Below, piece after piece: positions 19,801-27,751 of a DNA stretch of 64,000 nucleotides. Made by a program: the position numbers and the translations under genes. This stretch comes from UBA7446 sp965656545. GTDB taxonomy: Bacteria; Bacteroidota; Bacteroidia; Flavobacteriales; Flavobacteriaceae. A model generated the notes under the pieces. It was not told where the DNA came from. It did not search any database and was given only the letters and a program-made list of their open reading frames with translations. The DNA lies in assembly GCA_965656545.1 (NCBI GenBank), contig CBFHKZ010000001.1, positions 569,715 through 633,714 of the forward strand, read 5' to 3'. The number at the start of each line of letters is the position of its first letter. Within the stretch, counting starts at the first letter, position 1.

Positions 19801-20193
19801 TACTTCGGCAATTTCGGCGCCTGAGATTCCCTGAACAGAATACCCGATAGCTTTCTCAGCACGACGAATACCCAGTGCCGTTAAAACAACTTCATCTAAA
19901 GCGTTAGACTGAACCAATTGAATGCTTAATTCTTGTCCAGGGTTTGCTACCGTGGTTTGTGATTCATATCCAACATAACTAATAGTTATGGTAATAGGGG
20001 AAGTTGTTTCAATAAGAAATAAACCGTCAAAATCTGTCGTAACTCCACTGTTTGTTTCGGCAATTACAATAGAAGCACCAGGAAGAGGAACACCCTGATC
20101 GTCTGTTACAGAACCTGAAACTATACCCTGAGCAAGACTGAAATTAAAAATTAATATAGTGAATAAACTTACAGTAATCTTAAATATTCGCAT
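16891..20193 (-). CDS. SusC/RagA-family TonB-dependent outer-membrane transporter
   Basis: This 1100-aa TonB-dependent receptor begins with a signal peptide. A carboxypeptidase-regulatory-like domain follows (VSGSVTDDQGVPLPGASIVI, about 25-95), then a plug domain (ITIRGATSLMGNNQPLFVVN, and ESISVLKGPAASALYGSRAA) and a 22-strand barrel ending in GVNVKLGF. Length and order fit the SusC family. It forms the pedestal of a bin-like complex with the downstream SusD. The marR gene lies 51 bp upstream on the same strand, with a perfect dyad in the gap that could control this promoter. Confidence 0.93.
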   Translation of the reverse strand: MRIFKITVSLFTILIFNFSLAQGIVSGSVTDDQGVPLPGASIVIAETNSGVTTDFDGLFLIETTSPITITISYVGYESQTTVANPGQELSIQLVQSNALDEVVLTALGIRRAEKAIGYSVQGISGAEIAEVKATNVINALSGKVAGVNITGSSAGPSASANITIRGATSLMGNNQPLFVVNGMPITNDLYSFDDGLNGSSSIDFGNAAQIINSDDVESISVLKGPAASALYGSRAASGVILIETKTGKFSESGYRVDLSTNLQFGSPLKLPNYQNTYGSGGHGQYSYVDGLWSTGEANQRDAYGENWGPRMNGQLIKQFNSNGEPVPFTSSPNNVRDFYETTITSSTNVSVSSNNENSFGRFSYTHLTNKGLIPNTGLERNTFNTSFGRSLFDDKLNVSVNSMFVRSTSDNIPNTGYDESSSVMYGWLWFPRQVDIGDLKDYWQPGQEGVQQRYVENEWVNNPWFLAYENTNAFQSNRFITSVQMDYTLNEYANIRFRYGVDYVDEQRQYRRAPSTKAVLNGSYREDEISFRESNAELLLNLDFSPNEDNIIDIEAKLGTNLMSQIANFSVANNPELQIFGTDPSIYTLTNSRSGVLVESQKTNAKINSIFGLVSFDYKNKVYLDLTYRNDWTSSLVNPLIGKDQSNFSFGYPSASSSILIHEIVDLPAEIDFFKIRTSYAEVGNGAPAYSFGNTFTPQAAFGNNPAYTTNRTISDPNLKNERTTASEIGFDIKAFSNVVGLDLTFYKMNSFDQIISLPIAKTSGYDFTLTNGGEISNTGIEASLNINYLNTDKFKASSIINFGKNRAIVEELPDVITSGKYSIIADVFPGDEGGSDLELVAEKGKLLGQLYGLGFQRGPDGRIIHEDGLPLITDEKVSAGSYQPDFRLGWYNEFSYKDIKFSFLFDGQVGGKIYSRSHALYATGGAITNEDDPNLNLTTMEGRNVYSVSYDSGGNPVYTPEPGSGAGVVGPGWMYDGSGNLVENNVAVPPGGAAYTGYFYNYYGNGFNRDNIEAATYDATYFKLREVSLSYDLTDKLASSLGFSYATVSVIGRNLLLFTKVPTIDPETYSIRNGIFVNGFESTSIPSTRTFGVNVKLGF

Positions 20194-20221
20194 GAAAATA
20201 ATTTTTTGCGAATATATAATA

Positions 20222-20239
20222 TAGTTTCAATAGAAACTA
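20222..20239. promoter_or_regulatory. Putative MarR operator upstream of susC
   Basis: A perfect 18-bp inverted repeat, TAGTTTC-AATA-GAAACTA, lies in the 51-bp gap between marR and susC. Size and symmetry fit MarR dimer sites. On the minus strand a TATATTCG stretch downstream could be a variant of the Bacteroidota -7 element (TAnnTTTG), placing the dyad near the -33 region. Binding by the neighbouring MarR protein is inferred. Confidence 0.5.
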
Positions 20240-20244
20240 ATTAA

Positions 20245-20739
20245 TCACTCAGCATTTTTTTCTATAGTCGCCTGACCTGTAATAATTGGTGATGCGTCTA
20301 TATCTTGAATATCAAAAAGTTTAATTAAAGTTTCAAGTGAACTAATAATGTTAGAGAATTCATCATCTTCAATACGTTCAAGGCTTTTTGAAATACGTTC
20401 GTGAAGGGATTCATTTGATTGAACCAATAAGTCATTGCCCCTAGATGTGAGTATAATAGGAGTAGAACGCTTGTCTTTGGGATCGGGCAATCGGGCAATC
20501 AAGCCTTTTTGCTCCAAACGTGCAACGATTCCAGTAACCGTACTCGCATTTAACGACAAAAAGCCTTTAATTTCTGTCATAGTAGACTTGTAATCATTAC
20601 AATCTTGGAGATGCTTAAGTGTTAATAATTGAGGAATGCTTATGCTAAGCTCTTTTTGCACACGCTTGGATTCAAGATTAATCGCACGAACAATCTTTCG
20701 AATCCCGGTCATTAATTTGGCGTATTTAGCAGTTGTCAT
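20245..20739 (-). CDS. MarR-family transcriptional regulator
   Basis: This 164-aa protein has the MarR winged-helix layout: dimerising N-terminal helices, a recognition segment LSLNASTVTGIVARLEQKGL, and the wing LPDPKDKRSTPIILT. MarR proteins are ligand-responsive dimeric regulators, usually repressors. It is encoded directly upstream of susC on the same strand and is the obvious candidate regulator of the susC-susD-BCCT genes. That is unusual, since SusC/D loci are more often controlled by anti-sigma/ECF pairs, hybrid two-component systems or SusR-like proteins. Confidence 0.9.
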   Translation of the reverse strand: MTTAKYAKLMTGIRKIVRAINLESKRVQKELSISIPQLLTLKHLQDCNDYKSTMTEIKGFLSLNASTVTGIVARLEQKGLIARLPDPKDKRSTPIILTSRGNDLLVQSNESLHERISKSLERIEDDEFSNIISSLETLIKLFDIQDIDASPIITGQATIEKNAE

Positions 20740-20804
20740 TATTAGAGGTATCTAAGCGTAAATATATAAAAGTGTTTTGAATAAGAGAGCTAAACAAAGT
20801 AAGT

Positions 20805-20995
20805 CCCCTTTTAGGATTACTGCGTGATCCTCACAAAGCTCCGTAGTCTAAATAGAAAGTCAAAAATCATAGATTTTTAGTTTTATTTCTGCTTGAAAAT
20901 TCAAATAAATTTGATTCTCCATCAGAAACAAAAAAGTCTGCATATTATGCAGACTTTCTATTCTTAAGTGACCCAAACATACAGTAGTTCAGACT
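20805..20995. repeat. Intergenic repeat element, copy B
   Basis: This stretch upstream of marR has no supported gene. It holds AGGATTACTGCGTGATCCTC followed by ACAAAGCTCCG, which matches the block near 13750. A perfect hairpin follows (AAAGTCTGCATA / TATGCAGACTTT, 20933-20957), and then AAGTGACCCAAACATACAGT (from about 20965), the same hairpin-then-GTGACCCAAAC order as copy A. Hairpin arms differ between copies while the flanking blocks are kept. Confidence 0.55.
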
Positions 20996-21030
20996 TTTTG
21001 AGTGGTATTAGTGATATATAGTCAAAAAAA

Positions 21031-21143
21031 TATTCCCAGAAATAAAAAATTATTTTTGGGAATAATCCGTGACCCAAACTTACGAGAGTTCGAACTTTAT
21101 AGAAGAATTTATTAAAGTAATGGAGGTTAGCTTTTAACGCCTA
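21031..21143. repeat. Intergenic repeat element, copy C
   Basis: An A/T-rich hairpin (TATTCCCA...TGGGAATA, 21031-21064) is followed at 21068 by CGTGACCCAAACTTACGAGA. The segment 21068-21143 aligns with 13847-13922 at 64 of 76 bases by hand, in the same orientation, mostly with transitions. It ends just before the frame of the small ORF at 21194, so that ORF's natural 5' end may have been replaced. Confidence 0.6.
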
Positions 21144-21193
21144 TTTCCGTTAAAAAAAATAAAGCAAGTCATGGTGTATCACCATCGGAATGG

Positions 21194-21577
21194 ATGCTGA
21201 CCATTATTGAAACAAATAAAAATAGCTATGGTAAAGCAAATGATCCCACACCAAACGAAATCAAACAACAAAGAGAAATTGAATTATTAAAAAAACAATT
21301 GAAGAAAGCAATAGCACAAAGGGATACTTCAGATGAATATGGAGCCAATATGCAAGAGCGATCAAACAAAGCTGTACGTGATCGTGATGATTCAAATTAT
21401 GCCATGAAAGTTGCGATTGCTGAGAAAGAAAAATTTAAACGAAGATTAAATGCTATTGAATCTTTAATGGGGAAAGAAAAGTCTAAGGAAACAGAAAGCG
21501 GTTCTTTTATAAACCCTATTTCTGTGAGTTTGACTACTATTTTAGCAATTGTGATTTTTGGTGTTAATAGGAGATAA
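21194..21577 (+). CDS. Small coiled-coil protein with C-terminal membrane anchor, possibly 5'-truncated
   Basis: This 127-aa protein is not recognised. It is rich in Lys, Glu and Gln across residues 20-100 (a likely coiled coil) and ends with a hydrophobic segment, ISVSLTTILAIVIFGV, so it is probably tail-anchored. The frame is open upstream to 21131 without another good start and abuts repeat copy C, so the original N terminus may be lost. It stands alone between the repeat and the defence island. It could be a remnant of a mobile gene. Confidence 0.45.
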   Translation: MLTIIETNKNSYGKANDPTPNEIKQQREIELLKKQLKKAIAQRDTSDEYGANMQERSNKAVRDRDDSNYAMKVAIAEKEKFKRRLNAIESLMGKEKSKETESGSFINPISVSLTTILAIVIFGVNRR

Positions 21578-21714
21578 ACTAATAAAATAGCTTAAATCAA
21601 ACCCAAATATAAATTATCCTTTTTCATACTATAATGAGTTTTATTATTATATATAATGTATCTATATTTACTAGAAGGATTTAATACGAAAAAACAGCAC
21701 TTAATAAATTCATA

Positions 21715-22713
21715 TTGGCTAATAGTAAACATGCACATTTAAGATATAACATATTGGATTATTGCTTTCGCAATAAACCATTGAGTTTTGATGAATTATT
21801 GAGCCATTTGAACAATTTAATTAGCGAATATTATCCGGGAGAAGGGATTGCCACAAGGACATTACGGAACGACATAAAAACATTTAAGGATCCAATTGAA
21901 GGATTTGGTGCTCCTCTTTTAATTAGAGCAGGTAAATATATTTACTCAGATTCAAACTTTTCTATAGCTACAAAACCATTACTCCCTTATGAAAATTATT
22001 TAATTGAGGCCTCACAACAACTATTAGAGCGATTTGAAAATCATCCTAAATATGACAGACTATCAGAAGCGTTAATAAAGTTTACAGACGATGACAAACA
22101 AGAAAACAGAGTGCTTTTTTATGACCACAATGAAGAGTATAAAGGCATAAAATATTTAAAACCATTATATCTAGCAATTCAAAAAAAACAAGTCCTAAAA
22201 ATAACCTACCAAAAAAGTCCAGAAGCAGAAATTAATAACTACACTTTTCACCCACACATTTTAAAACAATACAACAGAAGATGGTTTGTATTTGGGTATA
22301 ATAGTAAAACGGATAACTGGTTATGGAGCATACCCCTTGACGATAGATTGGTTAAATATGAATTTGATCCTGATAGCTCTTACTTAGAAAGTAATATTGA
22401 TTGGAATTCTCATTTCAGAAACCTGGTAGGTATTCGTAGAAATAAAGAAGATATTCCCCAATTTATCAAACTTAAGTTTAACTCAGAAGGGAGATTAAAC
22501 CTATTTAGATCAAAGCCATTAGTTCCAGATTTCGATGAATCTTTACTGCCTGGAGAAGAAAATGTAGTACACTTTGAGACTGTAATAAATTTAGAATTAA
22601 TACAACAAATTTTATCTTATGGTAAAGATTTAGAGGTTTTAGAGCCTCAATATTTAAAAGAAGCACTGGGTGATCATGTTAATACAATGCAGGAATTTTA
22701 CTCAAAAAAATAA
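21715..22713 (+). CDS. WYL-domain transcriptional regulator
   Basis: This 332-aa regulator has an N-terminal winged-helix-like segment (LSFDELLSHLNNLI and ATRTLRNDIKTF). A WYL domain follows (LKITYQKSPEAEINNYTFHP, then RRWFVFGYN). WYL proteins are ligand-sensing regulators, widely placed at the head of bacterial defence islands. The predicted start is TTG at 21715, giving MANSKHAHLRYNILDYCF. It is the first gene of the island, 70 bp before the methyltransferase-kinase fusion. It is the best candidate to bind the GTGCA-N7-TGCAC dyads found before three units, though none is seen upstream of its own gene. Confidence 0.85.
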   Translation: MANSKHAHLRYNILDYCFRNKPLSFDELLSHLNNLISEYYPGEGIATRTLRNDIKTFKDPIEGFGAPLLIRAGKYIYSDSNFSIATKPLLPYENYLIEASQQLLERFENHPKYDRLSEALIKFTDDDKQENRVLFYDHNEEYKGIKYLKPLYLAIQKKQVLKITYQKSPEAEINNYTFHPHILKQYNRRWFVFGYNSKTDNWLWSIPLDDRLVKYEFDPDSSYLESNIDWNSHFRNLVGIRRNKEDIPQFIKLKFNSEGRLNLFRSKPLVPDFDESLLPGEENVVHFETVINLELIQQILSYGKDLEVLEPQYLKEALGDHVNTMQEFYSKK

Positions 22714-22729
22714 TGCAATTACCCTGCAC
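22713..22729. promoter_or_regulatory. Island operator candidate, site 1
   Basis: ATGCA-ATTACCC-TGCAC lies 54 bp before the fusion gene's ATG. It is one of three sites with the shared core TGCA-TTAC--TGCACT; here the outermost left base is A instead of G and overlaps the WYL stop codon. Confidence 0.6.
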
Positions 22730-22783
22730 TATTATGTACTTTATTTGCAACATAAAGTTTAACAATTCATTTTAATTTGGATT

Positions 22784-25240
22784 ATGGAAAGTGATAATAT
22801 GACGGTTTTGCAGAATAAAATTAGGGAATTATTTAGGCTATTAAGGGGTGAAATACGTGTTGAAAATTACACAGTAATTTTTTTTTTCATTTATATACGG
22901 TCTACTAATTTATTCTCTGATATCACTCAAAATCAAAAGGATCAGAAGGGGTCACTAATTAATGTGTTAAAAAACACAAACGAAACTATATTACAGAAAA
23001 TATTTAATGTTTTCCTACCTGTCATTAATAAATTAAGTGAGCAATCAATAAGCGACGTTTTAGAGTTGTTGAAGTCCATCGATTCAGATTTACTCAATGA
23101 GAATATTTCTGAAATTTATGATGATACATTAAATCGAATTGCATTATCACAAAGCAGAGTAAGTGCTGAGTTTATGCAACCCAAACAACTTACTGAATTT
23201 ATCAACGCCTATATTGGATCAGCTAAACATTTAAAAATTTATAATCCGTTTGCCGGCGTTGCATCGTTGATTAAAAGTATTGAGAGATCTAAGTCGATTT
23301 ATGCGCAAGAATTAAACCTTAAAACATGGGCTGTAGGGCAATTACGTTTAATTGTAAGTAATTCAAATGCTGTTTATAATTGTGATGACTCCATTATGAA
23401 CTGGCCTACAAATGAGAAATTTGATCTAATTGTTTCGAATCCTCCATTTATGTTGCGGCTAAATGGTGCTAATAGAGATAAATACCCTGAATATAGAAAT
23501 GTTGAAGATTTCCTTCTTGGCATGTCTCTTAACTCATTATCTGACAATGGTAAATTAATTACTGTTTTACCAACAGGAGTGCTTTTTAGAGGCAGAAGAG
23601 AAAGAGAGATTAGAGAGCGCTTGATTCAAGATGATTTATTAGAGACAATCATTTCTTTCCCAAGCGGATTACTCCATCATACTAGTATGCCGTTTGTTGT
23701 TATGATTTTAAATAAGGCTAAAGAAAATTCTGAAAAAGTCAAGCTAGTCAATGCTGCACCTTTTGTTTCAAAGCCCTCCGAAAGAGAGAGTTTTATTTCA
23801 ATAAAAGAACTCTTGCAAGCTGTAAACGGCAATGAGTCTGATTCAGTTCGTGTCATCTCTACCCAAGATGTTATAATAAATAACTTTAATTTAAATATTG
23901 CGAGATATTTTGTTGAAGAAATAGATGGAGTCAGGTTGGGTGATATACTTGAACCCCAAAGGGGCACAAGAGTAAAACCGCAAGAAACGGGCAAGATGAT
24001 ACGAATTCGTGATCTAAAAAACGATACAATTGATTTTCATCTGAATGTTTCAGAATCTGAAGAGATTCTGTTGGATCGGCCAGATTTTCGTAAAATAGAA
24101 AGCTCTTGCATATTACTGGCAAGAAGATGGAAAACTTTAAAACCAACTTATTTTCAGTTTCAAAACGAACCAATCTATATAGCCTCTGATGTTTTAGCAT
24201 TTCATGTTGATGAGTCAAAAGTGGATATAAACTATTTAATCAATGAGCTTCATTCGGACTACGTGCAGCAACAAATTGAAGGTTACAGTACAGGTGCTAC
24301 TATTCCGTCTATAGCGCTAAATGACTTATTAGAAATAAAAGTCAAACTTCTATCAATTGAGGAGCAACGAGCTAAAGTAACTGGCCTAAAAGAGATTTCA
24401 GATAAAATATTACAACTCCAACATGAACGAAACACTTTAGCTCATGGAATGAGTTTAAAGCTTTATGAAAACTCATCTACACTAAAACATTCTTTAGGAA
24501 AACCTTTACTGAATATTGGCTCGTCTTTACGAAATATAGAAAACGCTCTTTCCGCACATTATTCTCAATGGAAAGATGTAAAGTTAAATAAGCGCTATGA
24601 TATTTCTATAAAAGATACATTTGAATCAATATATTCCAATTTGAAATTTATCCATTCTGAGTTAGAAAAAAATGAATCTGTATTTGACGTAAACAGTTAC
24701 GAATTGACTGAAATCGAATTCCTTAAATTCATTAAAGATTATGTTAAGCGAAATAAATCATCTGCAAACCCAAATGTTTCTGTTAATCTTGATTTAAGTC
24801 CGGACATTAAGAATGAATTGAAAAACTCTATCAAGATACTTTCTAATATTAAATTACTAGAAATAGGGTTGAATTCTATTGTAGAAAATGCATATAAGCA
24901 TGGCTTCGTCGACCCTCAAAAGAAGTATAAATTAGAGTTTAGAGTTGGTTTATCTTCAAAAGGAAGTGAAAAAAACCAAAGTTCAGTAGGAGAAAAGCAC
25001 TATGTAAAGGTTGAAGTATCAAATAATGGCAAACCTTTTCCTAATAACTTTAATCTAGATAGTTTAGTTCGTAAAAATTCATTTGCTGGAAAAACAGGTA
25101 ATACTGGGCAAGGAGGCTTTGATTTAAATGAAATTGTAAAATACTTTAACAATGGATTTAGCACTCTGGATTTAATAACTAATGATGAAATCAGTGAATT
25201 TACCACAACATATTTATTTTTAATTCCCTTAAACCATTAA
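22784..25240 (+). CDS. N6-adenine methyltransferase / specificity-like domain / histidine kinase fusion
   Basis: This 818-aa protein joins three recognisable parts. Residues about 110-350 are an HsdM-like methyltransferase, with an SAM motif around Asn154 (YNPFAGVASL) and the catalytic SNPPF at 218-222. Residues about 380-540 resemble an HsdS target-recognition half-domain, starting VRLGDILEPQRGTRVKP and ending in a conserved-looking helix. The C terminus looks like a histidine kinase: an H-box, LKHSLGKPLLNI, with His569; an N-box, ENAYKH (701-706); a G1 motif, NNGKPF (747-752); and a G2 motif, GQGG (775-778). A receiver protein is encoded 4 bp downstream. Together they suggest phosphorelay signalling coupled to DNA recognition or methylation. 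No transmembrane segment was seen, so it is cytoplasmic. Either activity could be degenerate; I do not know a described system of this form. Confidence 0.75.
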   Translation: MESDNMTVLQNKIRELFRLLRGEIRVENYTVIFFFIYIRSTNLFSDITQNQKDQKGSLINVLKNTNETILQKIFNVFLPVINKLSEQSISDVLELLKSIDSDLLNENISEIYDDTLNRIALSQSRVSAEFMQPKQLTEFINAYIGSAKHLKIYNPFAGVASLIKSIERSKSIYAQELNLKTWAVGQLRLIVSNSNAVYNCDDSIMNWPTNEKFDLIVSNPPFMLRLNGANRDKYPEYRNVEDFLLGMSLNSLSDNGKLITVLPTGVLFRGRREREIRERLIQDDLLETIISFPSGLLHHTSMPFVVMILNKAKENSEKVKLVNAAPFVSKPSERESFISIKELLQAVNGNESDSVRVISTQDVIINNFNLNIARYFVEEIDGVRLGDILEPQRGTRVKPQETGKMIRIRDLKNDTIDFHLNVSESEEILLDRPDFRKIESSCILLARRWKTLKPTYFQFQNEPIYIASDVLAFHVDESKVDINYLINELHSDYVQQQIEGYSTGATIPSIALNDLLEIKVKLLSIEEQRAKVTGLKEISDKILQLQHERNTLAHGMSLKLYENSSTLKHSLGKPLLNIGSSLRNIENALSAHYSQWKDVKLNKRYDISIKDTFESIYSNLKFIHSELEKNESVFDVNSYELTEIEFLKFIKDYVKRNKSSANPNVSVNLDLSPDIKNELKNSIKILSNIKLLEIGLNSIVENAYKHGFVDPQKKYKLEFRVGLSSKGSEKNQSSVGEKHYVKVEVSNNGKPFPNNFNLDSLVRKNSFAGKTGNTGQGGFDLNEIVKYFNNGFSTLDLITNDEISEFTTTYLFLIPLNH

Positions 25241-25244
25241 CAAA

Positions 25245-26402
25245 ATGTACAACGTTCTTTGGATAGATGATCAACACAATGATCCAGAAATGATTCAATT
25301 TGCTATTGAAGCAGCTAATAAAGGATTAATTCTAGAGGGATACGAATCCAGTGAAGAAGGTTTTATAGCTTTAGAAAATAAATTTGAATATTTTGATTTG
25401 ATATTATTGGATGGACTTTTTTTTGAAAAAAAAGGTCAAGAAAGAGGAACCGAAGACGAGTCTGGAATAGGTTCTGCAATTGCAAAGATTAACGAACTAA
25501 AAGCAAGAAAAATTTTTCCATGGTTTGTTCTTTCTGGAAAAGACAAATTCACAAAGGGAGAAAACACCTTGCTGAAAGCAAATAAAGCCGAATGCTATGA
25601 TAAAACCAACCCCTCAGATGTTAAAAGATTATTTAATGACATGCGCTCAGCTGCAAGTAAACAGCCGGACACTCAACTTAAACATAAATATTACAATTTA
25701 TTTCAAATATATTCCGATGAAATATTAGGCAAAAAAAATTATTCAAGATTGATGGATCTTATTAAGCATGTAGAGGATGACACTAGGATAAACAGAGGGG
25801 AGGATATGCTAACATCAATGAGGAAAATTATTGAAGGGCTATTTAGTACTCTTGGAGAATACCGAATAATTCCTAACGAAATAATCGGTTCAAAAGGTTG
25901 GATTAATGGGTCAAGTCGTTTTCTTCTAGGAAACCACAGCGATTATAACATAAATAAAGAAATTATCCCTTCAATAGTTGCGTTTAACATACAAAAAATA
26001 CTAGATGTTTTACAGGATGGTTCTCACGCTTATGGAGATTTAAAGTATAAGGTTGATAGCTATATTAAAGACTCTAGATCAGATTATTTTTTAAGAAGCT
26101 GCATTTATTCCTTATTCGATATACTAGCCTACTTTAAAACATTTATTGATGATAATTCAAACAAAACAATTAACCAAACAAAATGGAAATTAAGCGAAAA
26201 CAACATAAATATTTATGAGGGTTTTATAGCGCAAGATGAAAAGGGTAATTACCATTGTGATCATTACTATTTGAATTATAATTTGGTGCGTGAAAATTAT
26301 AGTATTGGTGATAAAATTGTAATAATTCAAGAAGATGTAAACAATAATTCTAGAACAATGAATTACTATTCAAAATATGCAATAAAATTTAAACTTAGTT
26401 GA
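25245..26402 (+). CDS. Receiver-domain protein with unknown C-terminal output domain
   Basis: Residues 1 to about 135 of this 385-aa protein read as a response-regulator receiver. The acidic pair is Asp8/Asp9 (NVLWIDDQ), the phosphoacceptor Asp56 in LILLDGLFF, and the conserved lysine Lys120 in CYDKTNP. The remaining 250 residues are mostly helical and unrecognised, ending in a beta-rich tail around YSIGDKIVIIQED. No standard DNA-binding output domain is visible. It follows the methyltransferase-kinase fusion by 4 bp and is surely co-transcribed, so it is the expected phosphoacceptor partner. The output domain may be the effector of the pair. Confidence 0.7.
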   Translation: MYNVLWIDDQHNDPEMIQFAIEAANKGLILEGYESSEEGFIALENKFEYFDLILLDGLFFEKKGQERGTEDESGIGSAIAKINELKARKIFPWFVLSGKDKFTKGENTLLKANKAECYDKTNPSDVKRLFNDMRSAASKQPDTQLKHKYYNLFQIYSDEILGKKNYSRLMDLIKHVEDDTRINRGEDMLTSMRKIIEGLFSTLGEYRIIPNEIIGSKGWINGSSRFLLGNHSDYNINKEIIPSIVAFNIQKILDVLQDGSHAYGDLKYKVDSYIKDSRSDYFLRSCIYSLFDILAYFKTFIDDNSNKTINQTKWKLSENNINIYEGFIAQDEKGNYHCDHYYLNYNLVRENYSIGDKIVIIQEDVNNNSRTMNYYSKYAIKFKLS

Positions 26403-26408
26403 CAATAT

Positions 26409-26425
26409 GTGCAATTACCTTGCAC
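26409..26425. promoter_or_regulatory. Island operator candidate, site 2
   Basis: GTGCA-ATTACCT-TGCAC is a perfect 5-bp dyad 43 bp before the DUF2130 gene. A TAAATTTG at 26436 matches the Bacteroidota -7 consensus, so the dyad would lie inside the core promoter, as expected for a repressor site. Confidence 0.65.
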
Positions 26426-26468
26426 TGCCCTGCCCTAAATTTGTGTCATAATTGTTAAATCATATGTT

Positions 26469-27743
26469 ATGAAAGATAATACCGTCAAATGCCCTAGCTG
26501 TAAAGAAGTTTTTAAAGTAGATGATTCTGTCTACACAGATATTGTTAAACAAGTGCGTGACCAGCAATTTCAAGATGAACTGAGCACACGTTTAGAGACG
26601 GCCAATAGCGAAAAACAAACAGCACTCCAACTCAAAGAAGCAGAACTAAAAAATGAATTTCAAGAGCAATTAGCTCAAAAACAAAGTGAAATTGATCTTT
26701 TGAAACAAAAAAGTAAATCGGATTTGATTGAACAATTATCTGTTAAGGACTCTAAAATCAAAGATTTGGAATCAACCATCAATCAGTCCGAGACTGAAAG
26801 AAAATTAGCTCTTTCCAATGCAATTAAAGACATTGAAAAAGAAAGAGATCAATTGGCTAATGATTTAAAAGCGAAGGATACTGAAATGGAGCTTAAGAAA
26901 AAATCTCTTCAAGAAGATTTTCAAAGAGAATTAGAACATGTTGCCAAAGATATTCAGTTAAAAAACGAAGAGATTGAACGCCTAAAAGATTTTAAACAGA
27001 AATTATCTACCAAAATGATTGGAGAAACCCTAGAGCAACATTGTGAAACAGAGTTCAATAAGTTGAGAGCTACTGCCTTTCAGAATGCTTATTTTGAAAA
27101 AGATAATGACTCATCAGGCGGCACTAAAGGAGATTATATCTTCAGAGAAAATGATGCCAGTGGTAATGAAATCATCTCCATCATGTTTGAAATGAAAAAT
27201 GAAGGAGATGAAACAGCTTCCAAAAAGAAAAACGAAGATTTCTTTGCAAAATTAGATAAGGACAGAAGAGAAAAAGGTTGTGAATATGCTGTGCTAGTTA
27301 CTCTTTTAGAGGCTGATAATGAGTTTTACAATACTGGGATAGTTGATGTTTCACACAAATACGAAAAGATGTATGTGATAAGACCACAATTTTTTATCCC
27401 AATTATTAGCTTATTGCGTAACGCCGGCATGAAGTCTTTACAGTACAAATCGGAGTTAACTGTAATGCGAAATCAAAATATAGATATCACTAATTTTGAA
27501 GATAAGATTAACGAATTTAAAACAGGCTTTGCTAGAAACTACGAGCTGGCAAGTCGTAAATTCATGACAGCCATTAGTGAAATTGACAAAACGATCTCTC
27601 ATTTGGAGAAAACAAAAGCTGCATTATTATCTTCTGAAAACAATTTACGTTTAGCAAATAATAAAGCAGAAGATTTAACGATTAAAAAGTTGACGTATAA
27701 CAACCCAACAATGAAAGAGAAGTTTAACGATTTAAAAAAATAG
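26469..27743 (+). CDS. DUF2130 coiled-coil protein
   Basis: This 424-aa protein starts with a zinc-ribbon-like CPSCKEVF motif. A coiled coil rich in Gln, Lys and Glu follows (about 30-190), then a DUF2130-type domain (GETLEQHCETEFNKLRATAF, GGTKGDYIFRE, IMFEMKNEGDETASKKKNEDFFAKLDKD). The E-x-K arrangement in that domain recalls PD-(D/E)xK nucleases, but activity is unproven. Such proteins are often found next to type I restriction genes. It begins a new unit behind operator site 2 and ends 8 bp before hsdM. Confidence 0.8.
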   Translation: MKDNTVKCPSCKEVFKVDDSVYTDIVKQVRDQQFQDELSTRLETANSEKQTALQLKEAELKNEFQEQLAQKQSEIDLLKQKSKSDLIEQLSVKDSKIKDLESTINQSETERKLALSNAIKDIEKERDQLANDLKAKDTEMELKKKSLQEDFQRELEHVAKDIQLKNEEIERLKDFKQKLSTKMIGETLEQHCETEFNKLRATAFQNAYFEKDNDSSGGTKGDYIFRENDASGNEIISIMFEMKNEGDETASKKKNEDFFAKLDKDRREKGCEYAVLVTLLEADNEFYNTGIVDVSHKYEKMYVIRPQFFIPIISLLRNAGMKSLQYKSELTVMRNQNIDITNFEDKINEFKTGFARNYELASRKFMTAISEIDKTISHLEKTKAALLSSENNLRLANNKAEDLTIKKLTYNNPTMKEKFNDLKK

Positions 27744-27751
27744 ATTTGTAA

